This document shows positions 1 to 5,891 of a stretch of 13,077 nt of DNA, in pieces. The translations under genes were made by a program, and so were the position numbers. Below the pieces are notes generated by a model. The model did not search any database. It saw nothing but the letters and a program-made list of their open reading frames with translations, and had not been told where the DNA came from. How positions within the stretch are numbered: the stretch's first letter is position 1; each line of letters opens with the position of its first letter. The DNA comes from Candidatus Woesebacteria bacterium RIFCSPHIGHO2_01_FULL_44_10 (GTDB lineage Bacteria; Patescibacteriota; Microgenomatia; UBA8517), in the NCBI GenBank assembly GCA_001792465.1, contig MGGO01000002.1, positions 520 to 13,596 on the forward strand, in the 5' to 3' direction.

Positions 1-679
1 TTCCGGCCCTTTCCATGTAACGGTCAATTGCAGCCCGGATATTTCTGACTGCCAGAGGCTTGCCATTTTTGCTTACAAAAACGTAAGGGGAGTCTGACTT
101 TGGTCTTTCTTTTAAATAAAGATCCACCGAGTGTTTTGCTGGAAGATTTGAAGCTACTGTTCTCTGGGGTTGTGTAGCATAGGCTTCAATAATTAATTTG
201 TTGTCTTTAATATTTTCAAGTTTGAGGCTGGCTACTTCTGAGATCCTCATGCCGGTTTGTAAAATAAGCTCAACAATTGTTGCTATTCTGGTATCGGTTC
301 TGACGACGTCTCTTAGGGCTCTGTATTCGATTTGAGACAAAAATTTTGGAAGTTGAAGAGCAATTTTAGGGTGACCAACGTCCTTAGCGGGGTTTTGGGC
401 AACTTTCTTTTCTGCAATTAACCATCTAAAGAATGTCTTTATAGCGTTTAGTTTTCTGGAAACGGACTTGGGGGTATATTTTTTAGTTAGAAGTGAATCT
501 CTGAATTCTCGGATGTCATCTGGGCGGACCTGCTCGGGTAAAACCCTGCTTTTTGCCAGCAAGTTAGCGATGAGTTGTTCAAGATCTGCTCTGTAGGCAA
601 GAACCGTAGACGGTGAGCGCCCCAGATCTTCTAGATTTTTGATAAAATTAGGTAGAAGTAATTTTAGCGGTTCGGACAT
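1..679 (-). CDS. Xer-type tyrosine recombinase, C-terminus cut by window edge
   Basis: Reverse-strand reading gives 226 open codons from an ATG at 679 off the left edge. Residues 1-90 form the SAM-like, core-binding N-terminal domain of XerC/XerD/integrase proteins (NLEDLGRSPSTVLAYRADLE, then RKLNAIKTFFRWL). The catalytic domain begins near residue 110. Its first catalytic arginine is R145 in LQTGMRISEVASLKL, matching the family TGxRxSEl motif. The family normally cuts and rejoins DNA through a tyrosine intermediate, for example in chromosome dimer resolution. The HxxR, H/W and tyrosine motifs lie beyond the edge. The hairpin that normally carries a catalytic lysine (about residues 162-181) contains no lysine. 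The start is chosen because a promoter-like TTGCTA-17-TACAAT ends 7 nt before it. It could be a housekeeping XerC/D or an element integrase; the missing end prevents a decision. Confidence 0.9.
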   Translation of the reverse strand, partial: MSEPLKLLLPNFIKNLEDLGRSPSTVLAYRADLEQLIANLLAKSRVLPEQVRPDDIREFRDSLLTKKYTPKSVSRKLNAIKTFFRWLIAEKKVAQNPAKDVGHPKIALQLPKFLSQIEYRALRDVVRTDTRIATIVELILQTGMRISEVASLKLENIKDNKLIIEAYATQPQRTVASNLPAKHSVDLYLKERPKSDSPYVFVSKNGKPLAVRNIRAAIDRYMERAG

Positions 680-683
680 ATCC

Positions 684-689
684 TATATT
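684..689 (+). promoter_or_regulatory. -10 element of the FtsB-like gene, predicted leaderless
   Basis: TATATT at 684-689 ends 7 nt before the GTG at 697. I see no good -35. It shares bases 687-689 with the divergent -10 of the recombinase gene. Confidence 0.45.
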
Positions 690-715
690 GTAAGCGGTGA
701 CTTATATGATAGCAA
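687..715 (-). promoter_or_regulatory. Promoter of the Xer gene, predicted leaderless
   Basis: On the minus strand, TTGCTA (710-715) is followed by a 17-bp spacer and TACAAT (687-692), then 7 nt to the ATG at 679. This spacing puts the transcription start at or next to the start codon. The -10 overlaps the -10 of the opposite gene. Confidence 0.6.
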
Positions 716-1098
716 ATTTATATAAAAAAGCAACCAGAATTATAGGTGTTTCTTTGCCCAGATGGGGGTTGCTGATTTTAGCTTTCTTACTAACAATTTC
801 ACTGGTCAGGAATATTGTTAGGATAGTAGCGGCTAATAATAAAGTTGAGGAAGCAAGGAGGAAAGTAGAACAACTAAAGATTGAAAATGAAAACCTAAGG
901 GATGAAGTGAGTAATGTTACCAGTAGTGAATTTGCGGAAACAACGGCACGAGATAAACTGGGATTGGCCAGGGAAGGGGAAACAATTGTTGTCCTGCCGG
1001 ATCAGGATGAAATAAAAAAATTAGCTCCAAGGCTCGAAACGGATGATGAATATCTTCCAGATTCTAATTGGAAAAAATGGCTAAAGCTATTTTTATAA
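697..1098 (+). CDS. FtsB/DivIC-family septum formation initiator protein
   Basis: A 133-residue single-pass membrane protein. Residues 22-44 are a strongly hydrophobic helix. Residues 46-74 form a charged heptad coiled coil (NNKVEEARRKVEQLKIENEN). Then comes the family signature FAETTARDKLGLAREGETIVVLP at 79-101, comparable to the ARexLGmv..GE segment of FtsB and DivIC. The family links FtsL and FtsQ/DivIB in the divisome and acts in septal wall synthesis. The basic, short N-terminus suggests a cytoplasmic start with the coiled coil outside. The GTG at 697 is preferred because a -10-like box lies 7 nt upstream; ATG at 706 is the alternative and would remove three residues. The gene is divergent from the recombinase and converges on a tRNA gene 15 nt downstream. 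The acidic C-terminal tail (103-133) is lineage specific. Confidence 0.85.
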   Translation: MTYMIANLYKKATRIIGVSLPRWGLLILAFLLTISLVRNIVRIVAANNKVEEARRKVEQLKIENENLRDEVSNVTSSEFAETTARDKLGLAREGETIVVLPDQDEIKKLAPRLETDDEYLPDSNWKKWLKLFL

Positions 1099-1113
1099 TA
1101 CGCTCCGAATCGG

Positions 1114-1183
1114 TTGCGGGGCTAGGAGTTGAACCTAGCCTGGGAGATTATGAGCCTCCCGTGCAGCCGTACACTACCCCGCA
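1114..1183 (-). tRNA. tRNA with CAU anticodon, unusually short (70 nt)
   Basis: A complete cloverleaf folds on the minus strand. It has a 7-bp acceptor TGCGGGG/CCCCGCA with U1-A72 and discriminator A at 1114. The D arm is GTGT/GCAC with only a 6-nt loop. The anticodon stem is GGAGG/TCTCC around loop CTCATAA (anticodon at 1150-1152), the variable loop is 4 nt, and the T arm is CTAGG/CCTAG. CCA is not encoded (CCG follows). The acceptor resembles initiator tRNA except that C1 is replaced by U1. The 29-31 stem is A-G-G rather than G-G-G, and U11-A24 is of elongator type. Initiator, elongator Met and lysidine-type Ile2 all remain possible; I cannot choose. Confidence 0.85.
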
Positions 1184-1200
1184 TGTTAACGAACTTTCGT

Positions 1201-1209
1201 ATTATACCA
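1201..1209 (-). promoter_or_regulatory. Extended -10 promoter of the minus-strand tRNA
   Basis: The minus strand reads TGGTATAAT (TG at 1209-1208, TATAAT at 1206-1201), a perfect extended -10. It lies 17 nt from the tRNA 5' end, leaving a short pre-tRNA leader. No convincing -35 is visible. Confidence 0.6.
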
Positions 1210-1216
1210 CAAAATT

Positions 1217-1225
1217 TGGTAAAAT
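1217..1225 (+). promoter_or_regulatory. Extended -10 promoter of the plus-strand tRNA
   Basis: TGGTAAAAT at 1217-1225 is an extended -10, 9 nt before the tRNA 5' end at 1235. It is divergent from the other tRNA promoter; the two share a 51-bp intergenic region. Confidence 0.55.
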
Positions 1226-1234
1226 ACGCATAGC

Positions 1235-1308
1235 GCCAGGGTAGCTCAGTTGGTGGCAGCACCGGATTCATAAACCGGAGGTCGAGAGTTCGATCCTCTC
1301 CCCTGGCA
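1235..1308 (+). tRNA. tRNA-Met (CAU), elongator type
   Basis: A 74-nt cloverleaf with acceptor GCCAGGG/CCCTGGC and discriminator A at 1308. The D arm is GCTC/CAGC with a terminal C13-C22 mismatch and a normal AGTTGGTGG loop. The anticodon arm is CCGGA-TTCATAA-ACCGG, with CAT at 1269-1271 and an A31-A39 mismatch. The variable loop is AGGTC and the T arm is GAGAG-TTCGATC-CTCTC. U32-U33-CAU-A37 resembles elongator Met tRNAs such as that of Bacillus, and the regular G1-C72 pair argues against an initiator. CCA is not encoded. Confidence 0.93.
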
Positions 1309-1342
1309 CAAAAGTTTGCTTCCCTTTTCCTCGAATTTAGCT

Positions 1343-1348
1343 TAAAAT
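1343..1348 (+). promoter_or_regulatory. Possible -10 element of the trpS operon
   Basis: TAAAAT at 1343-1348 lies 9 nt before the trpS ATG, predicting a leader of only a few nucleotides. The 49 bases between the tRNA and trpS leave no room for a T-box or attenuator. Readthrough from the tRNA promoter is an alternative. Confidence 0.4.
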
Positions 1349-1357
1349 TGGACTGTT

Positions 1358-2344
1358 ATGACAAAAAAGCGAGTTTTGTCGGGAATCAGGGCAACTGGAA
1401 GGTTGCACTTGGGGAATTATCTTGGCATGGTCAAGGGAATGGTTGCGTTGCAAGGAAACCCCGATTATGAACCTTTATTTATGGTTGCTGACTTGCACGC
1501 TATGACCACTCCATTTGACCCCCAGATCCTCAAAAAGAATATTAGAGAAGTTGTTTTAGATTATTTAGCGGCGGGGCTTGATCCTAAGAGCGCGATTCTT
1601 TTTATCCAGTCTCAAGTACCTCAACATGTTGAATTGGCATATCTCTTTTCAACTGTTGTTTCGATTGCAAGACTTAGTCACCTGCCGACCTACAAGGAGA
1701 AAGTCAAGCAATATCCTGAAAGTAATACTATTGCCCTTCTTTACTACCCCGTTCTAATGGCTTCGGACATTTTACTTTATAAAACCAACTCGCTCCCAGT
1801 CGGAGATGACCAACTCCCTCATTTGGAAGTAACTGGAGAAGTTGCGAAAAAGATGAACAATCTCTACGGCACGGATTTTCCGGAACCAAAGCAGATGAAA
1901 ACCGAGGGCCATTATGTTCCCTCTCTGACTGGTGAAGGAAAGATGAGTAAGTCGGTTGAGGGAAGTTACGTAAACTTAACTGACAATTTGGAAACAATCA
2001 AAACAAAACTGGCCAAGGTACCAACCGATTCTGGTCGCGGAAACAAAGCTCCTGAGGAGGGCGGGGTTCATACTTTGATGACCTTAGTTGAGCTTTTCGG
2101 TGGAGAGAAGAAAAGAAAAGAATATGAAAAGCAGTATCAAAGGTCAGGTATCAAGTATCAGGGGCTGAAAAACGAGCTGGCGGGGGCAATCTATGAAGAG
2201 TTAAAGCCAATTCAAGAAGAAAGAAAAAAACTTGAAAAAGATCCGGAATATGTTGAAAAAGTTTTGCGGGAAGGTGCTAAAAAAGCCAGACAAATTGCCA
2301 GTCAGACAGTGGTTGAAGTCAAAGAAAAAATGGGCCTCTTATGA
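1358..2344 (+). CDS. trpS: Tryptophanyl-tRNA synthetase (TrpRS, class Ic)
   Basis: The 328-residue product charges tRNA-Trp with tryptophan in the cytoplasm. The N-terminus reads SGIRATGRLHLGNYLG (8-23), containing the class I HIGH variant H17-L-G-N20. The TrpRS-specific segment VGDDQLPHLEVT and the class I KMSKS loop (K195-S199, GEGKMSKS) are intact. Length and order match compact bacterial TrpRS. It opens a five-gene operon. Its stop overlaps the next start by 4 nt (ATGA at 2341-2344). No Shine-Dalgarno is visible before the ATG at 1358; a -10-like TAAAAT lies 9 nt upstream. Residues 214-300 contain a long, lysine-rich helical stretch typical of the C-terminal anticodon-binding helices. No frame disruption is seen. 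Confidence 0.97.
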   Translation: MTKKRVLSGIRATGRLHLGNYLGMVKGMVALQGNPDYEPLFMVADLHAMTTPFDPQILKKNIREVVLDYLAAGLDPKSAILFIQSQVPQHVELAYLFSTVVSIARLSHLPTYKEKVKQYPESNTIALLYYPVLMASDILLYKTNSLPVGDDQLPHLEVTGEVAKKMNNLYGTDFPEPKQMKTEGHYVPSLTGEGKMSKSVEGSYVNLTDNLETIKTKLAKVPTDSGRGNKAPEEGGVHTLMTLVELFGGEKKRKEYEKQYQRSGIKYQGLKNELAGAIYEELKPIQEERKKLEKDPEYVEKVLREGAKKARQIASQTVVEVKEKMGLL

Positions 2345-2694
2345 GTGACAAAATTTCCATAACAGATTTTCAAAAATTGGATATTCGCATTGGGACGGTT
2401 ATTAAAGCCGAGGTGCCCGAGTGGAGTCATTGGGTGATGAAACTGACAGTTGAATTAGGAAAAGAGATTGGGAAAAGAACTATCTTTTCTGGAATTATGA
2501 AGTTTTACAAGCCAAGCGATCTGGAGGGTAAACAATTTCCTTTTATTGTCAATTTGGGACCAAAAAAGATTGGCCCTGAAGGCGATATGAGCGAAGGGAT
2601 GATGTTGATGGCTGTAGAAAAAGATGATGAAGAAACCCCGCCGATATTATTTAATCTTCAAGAGTCTGTTCCAAATGGCGCCAAAGTAAGGTAA
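2341..2694 (+). CDS. Stand-alone tRNA-binding OB-fold protein (MetRS C-terminal domain type)
   Basis: The 117-residue protein is essentially one tRNA-binding domain of the kind found at the C-terminus of bacterial MetRS and in the free proteins Trbp111 and CsaA. The sequence shows DFQKLDIRIGTVIKAE at 9-24, the core SGIMKFYKPSDLEGK (50-64), NLGPKKI, SEGMMLMAV, and a C-terminal VPNGAKVR. These match the SGI..yy.peeLvGk, NL.PrklmG and SqGMiLaa pattern of the MetRS appended domain more closely than CsaA. Such proteins dimerise and bind the elbow of tRNA. It is translationally coupled to trpS by a 4-nt overlap and sits close to two CAU-anticodon tRNA genes. Whether it works with MetRS encoded elsewhere, or is a CsaA-like chaperone, cannot be told from the window. 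Confidence 0.88.
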   Translation: MSDKISITDFQKLDIRIGTVIKAEVPEWSHWVMKLTVELGKEIGKRTIFSGIMKFYKPSDLEGKQFPFIVNLGPKKIGPEGDMSEGMMLMAVEKDDEETPPILFNLQESVPNGAKVR

Positions 2695-2697
2695 AAT
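2692..2697 (+). promoter_or_regulatory. Possible internal -10 element for ftsH
   Basis: TAAAAT at 2692-2697 overlaps the stop codon of the preceding gene and ends 6 nt before the ftsH GTG, the same geometry as other gene starts here. No clear -35 is visible, so it may be fortuitous. Confidence 0.35.
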
Positions 2698-2703
2698 AAC
2701 CCC

Positions 2704-4560
2704 GTGGCCAAATCCAAACCGAAAAAAAGGAAAGAAATAAAGTTGAAAATCAATCTCTGGCGGGTGGTCATTGCACTTCTTATTTTTATGTTTATGGCCC
2801 CGCTGGTTGTTTCTTTTTTACAACTTCAGGTCGACGGCACGCAAGTTGAAATTTCCCAAGTAATGGCTGATATCCGGGAAGGGAAAATTAAAGAGGTTGT
2901 TGTTCAGGATGAAAAACTCCTGTTGACCTACAGTGAGGACGATTTGAAAGTCTCAACTAAAGAAAAAGACATAAGCTTTACCGAACTTTTAGAAAGCTAT
3001 GGCCTTAACCCGGCCGACGTAAATTATGGTATTTCCGATCAGTCCGTGGCTAAAGTTTTTAGTGAAATCGGCAGCGTCGTTTTGCCGATTGTCTTGATGG
3101 CAGGCTTTTTCTTTTTTGTCGTCCGGGCCCAAAATAAGGGAGCGGCAGATATTTTTTCTTTTGGCAAAAGTAAAGCTAAGGTCTTTGCCAAGGGCAAACA
3201 GGATGTGACCTTTGCTGACGTGGCTGGAGTTGATGACGCCAAAAAAGAGCTCGAGGAAATTGTTGATTTTTTGAAAAATCCGGCCAAATACAAAAAAATC
3301 GGAGCGCGAACTCCAAAGGGTGTCCTTTTGGTTGGCCCCGCGGGCGTTGGGAAAACTTTGCTTGCCAGAGCTGTTGCAGGCCAAGCTGGGGTACCCTTTT
3401 TTAGTATTGCCGGCAGCGAGTTTATGGAAATGTTAGTGGGAATTGGTGCAGCGCGGGCACGGGATCTTTTTTCACAAGCCAAAGCCGCGGCTCCATCGAT
3501 TATCTTTATCGACGAGATTGACGCTATTGGCCGCCAGCGCGGTCGGGGTCTAATTGGCGGGCACGACGAACGCGAGCAGACCTTAAATCAAATTTTGGTC
3601 GAAATGGATGGTTTTACTCCTAATGATCAAGTTGTCGTAATCTCGGCTACCAATCGCGGGGATCTTCTCGACCCGGCCCTACTTCGTCCCGGACGGTTTG
3701 ACCGTCGGGTGATGCTTGATATGCCGGACAAAGAAGGGCGATTGCCGATTTTGAAAATTCACGCTCGGGGCAAGCAGTTTGCAAAAAACATTAACTGGGA
3801 CAGAGTGGCCGATCGCACCGTTGGTTTCTCCGGTGCTGATTTGGAAAACATGCTCAACGAGGCAGCCATTTTGGCCGCTCGAGAAAACAAAGAGGCAATT
3901 GGGGAAAAGGACATTGAGGAAGCGGCTACGAAAGTCAAATTGGGTCCGGCCAAAAAGCGCCTTCAGAGGGAAGAAGACAAAAAAATTACCGCTTATCATG
4001 AAGCGGGTCACGCGATTGTAACCCACAACTTGCCTCAAATGGATCCAGTTCACAGAATTTCGATTGTCGCCCGGGGATTAAGTCTGGGCCACACCATGAT
4101 TCCGCCTGCGGCAGACAGAACTCATGAAACCAAGACCAGGATGCTGCAGCAGATTACGTCAATGCTTGGAGGCAGAGCTGCCGAGCAGATAGTCTTTAGT
4201 GAAATGACCAGTGGCGCTGCCAATGACATTGAGGTGGCAACGCGCCTGGCCCGGGCAATGGTTGTTGAGTTTGGGATGAGTTCTTTGGGGCCGGTTAACT
4301 GGGGGCCGGATTCAGATGTTGGCGACTTTGGAAAATTAAATTGGTATGAGGAAGCAAAAGTTGGCCCGGCGATGCAGGAAAGGATTGATAATGAGGTCAA
4401 GGCGATTATAGATGATGGCTACAAGGCTGCAGAGCAGATAATCAAAAAAGAGAGGAAAGCGCTTGACACTGTTGGTAAGGCACTTTTAGAAAAGGAAACC
4501 CTCGACCGCGAAGCCTTCGAGAAAATTGTGGGGAAAAAGAAAAACGGTAAAGAAGTGTGA
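2704..4560 (+). CDS. ftsH: Membrane-anchored ATP-dependent zinc metalloprotease FtsH
   Basis: The 618-residue AAA+ protease degrades membrane and soluble proteins as a hexamer. After a basic N-terminus come a TM helix at about 19-40, an extracytoplasmic domain (about 41-122), and a second TM helix (about 123-141). The AAA module has Walker A GPAGVGKT (211-218), Walker B SIIFIDE (265-271), and the second region of homology ATNRGDLLDPALLRPGRFD with arginine fingers R328/R331. The protease domain has HEAGH (432-436) and the third zinc ligand D508 in GAANDIE. The pore loop, normally M-F-V-G, reads M-L-V-G, with leucine at 244 (codon 3433-3435). Walker A has A and V in place of the usual P and T. 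The start is GTG at 2704, 9 nt after the previous stop, with no Shine-Dalgarno. Its last four bases overlap the next start (GTGA). Confidence 0.97.
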   Translation: MAKSKPKKRKEIKLKINLWRVVIALLIFMFMAPLVVSFLQLQVDGTQVEISQVMADIREGKIKEVVVQDEKLLLTYSEDDLKVSTKEKDISFTELLESYGLNPADVNYGISDQSVAKVFSEIGSVVLPIVLMAGFFFFVVRAQNKGAADIFSFGKSKAKVFAKGKQDVTFADVAGVDDAKKELEEIVDFLKNPAKYKKIGARTPKGVLLVGPAGVGKTLLARAVAGQAGVPFFSIAGSEFMEMLVGIGAARARDLFSQAKAAAPSIIFIDEIDAIGRQRGRGLIGGHDEREQTLNQILVEMDGFTPNDQVVVISATNRGDLLDPALLRPGRFDRRVMLDMPDKEGRLPILKIHARGKQFAKNINWDRVADRTVGFSGADLENMLNEAAILAARENKEAIGEKDIEEAATKVKLGPAKKRLQREEDKKITAYHEAGHAIVTHNLPQMDPVHRISIVARGLSLGHTMIPPAADRTHETKTRMLQQITSMLGGRAAEQIVFSEMTSGAANDIEVATRLARAMVVEFGMSSLGPVNWGPDSDVGDFGKLNWYEEAKVGPAMQERIDNEVKAIIDDGYKAAEQIIKKERKALDTVGKALLEKETLDREAFEKIVGKKKNGKEV

Positions 4561-5891
4561 GTAAGCTGGTTTTGATTGATGGCAACGCGATTATGCACCG
4601 GGCGTATCATGCTTTGCCACCACTAACCACCAAAAGCGGTGAGCCGATAAATGCCGTTTATGGTTTTGTTTCCATGATCTTGCGGGTGATTACAGACCTG
4701 GACCCTACTCATGTTGCTATTGCTTTCGACCGTAAAGAGCCGACTTTTCGGCGGCAAATGCATGAGGCATACCAAGCGCAGCGTCCGGAAATGGAAGCGG
4801 ATTTGGACAGCCAGTTTCCTAAAGCCAAGGATGTGGCTAAGGCAATGGGCATTCCAATTTACGAAAAAGTCGGCTTTGAAGCCGATGATGTGATTGGAAC
4901 TATTGCCAAAAAGTCGAAAGTTGGTGAAGTAGTAATTGTTACCGGAGACAAAGACATTCTCCAGTTGGTTGACCGTAAAATTAAAGTTTATCTTCCTGCC
5001 AGGGGCCTAAGCGACGCAACCTTAATGAATGAAGCAAAAGTTAAAGAGAAAATGGGAGTGATGCCGGCGCAGATTGTTGATTATAAAGCCTTGGTTGGAG
5101 ACCCGTCTGACAACTACAAGGGTGTGCCAGGAATCGGGCCTAAAACAGCTATAAGTCTACTCTCCAAGTTTGGTGGGTTTCGTAATGTTTTCAAAAATCT
5201 TAGCAAGGTAAAAGAGCCAATACAAAAGAAACTAAAAGTTGGCAGGGAATCGGGGGAGATGAGTTTGCGGCTTGCAAAGATTGTCACAAATGTTCCCGGA
5301 ATAAAGCTTGATTTAACCAGCGCCAATGACTGGGGGGTAGACCGGCCGGAGGTAGTTAAGCTGTTTGTAGAATATGGCTTTAAAAGTCTTACTACGCGTG
5401 TCCAAAAGATGGGAGGAAGCTTTAGTAAAAAAGATCCGAGTTTTGGTGAAATAAAGAAAGTTGCAAAAAAAATTGCTCAGAAATTGGCCGGTAAGCAATA
5501 TGCTATTCGGGGAACGGCGAGTCTAAAGTTGCAAGGCTACGAGATGGGGGTTGACGACATTGATGTTTTGGCAGACAAAGATACGGCACTGGCCGCCAAC
5601 AAAATTTTAAAAGACTTCCTAGTTGAGAAAGTTGCTTACAAGAAATTGGATCAGTTCAAAAGCTATTTTGGAAAGTTTGTAATTGACGAGATTTTGGTAG
5701 AAGTTTATGGCGACTGGTGGGTGGGCAAGAAATTTTATAATGCTTCGGATAATGAAGTGATCGAGGTTGATGGGATCAGACTGACTTCGGTTGAGACCGA
5801 ACTTGCCATGTACGCGGCCATGGGGCGCTGGACGGCGTATCATAAGTTAAAAGGGCAGGTGGAAAAGAAAAATCAAGGGAGTTTGTTTTAA
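4557..5891 (+). CDS. 5'-3' exonuclease (Pol I N-terminal type) fused to a putative nucleotidyltransferase domain
   Basis: The 444-residue protein has two parts. Residues 1-285 are a FEN/Pol I-type 5' nuclease, which normally trims flaps and RNA primers. All metal-binding acids are visible: D8 (LIDGN), D58 (AFD), E108/D110/D111 (FEADD), D131/D133 (TGDKD) and D182/D185 (GDPSDN), followed by the helix-3-turn-helix GVPGIGPKTAISLL. No polymerase domain follows. Instead, residues 297-444 carry RGTASLKLQG (318-327) and DDIDVLADK (333-341), with an acid at E382 in LVEVYGDW. This fits the G-S/T...DxD...D/E layout of Pol-beta-superfamily nucleotidyltransferases. The GTG start overlaps the ftsH stop by 4 nt; ATG of the next gene overlaps its stop by one base. 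The nuclease call is firm. The nucleotidyltransferase call rests on motif reading and the substrate is unknown. Confidence 0.9.
   Translation: MSKLVLIDGNAIMHRAYHALPPLTTKSGEPINAVYGFVSMILRVITDLDPTHVAIAFDRKEPTFRRQMHEAYQAQRPEMEADLDSQFPKAKDVAKAMGIPIYEKVGFEADDVIGTIAKKSKVGEVVIVTGDKDILQLVDRKIKVYLPARGLSDATLMNEAKVKEKMGVMPAQIVDYKALVGDPSDNYKGVPGIGPKTAISLLSKFGGFRNVFKNLSKVKEPIQKKLKVGRESGEMSLRLAKIVTNVPGIKLDLTSANDWGVDRPEVVKLFVEYGFKSLTTRVQKMGGSFSKKDPSFGEIKKVAKKIAQKLAGKQYAIRGTASLKLQGYEMGVDDIDVLADKDTALAANKILKDFLVEKVAYKKLDQFKSYFGKFVIDEILVEVYGDWWVGKKFYNASDNEVIEVDGIRLTSVETELAMYAAMGRWTAYHKLKGQVEKKNQGSLF
5875..5881 (+). promoter_or_regulatory. Shine-Dalgarno candidate for the glycosyltransferase
   Basis: AAGGGAG, 9 nt before the ATG at 5891, is the only well-placed purine-rich ribosome binding site I see in the window. 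The other operon-internal genes lack one. Confidence 0.4.

Noticed and set aside
1114..1308. tRNA genes near a tyrosine recombinase as an integration site
   Set aside because: I found no duplicated tRNA 3' end and no phage or element cargo; the recombinase has a housekeeping-like context beside a division gene.
1309..1357. T-box or tryptophan attenuator before trpS
   Set aside because: Only 49 bases are available, with no specifier or terminator structure visible.
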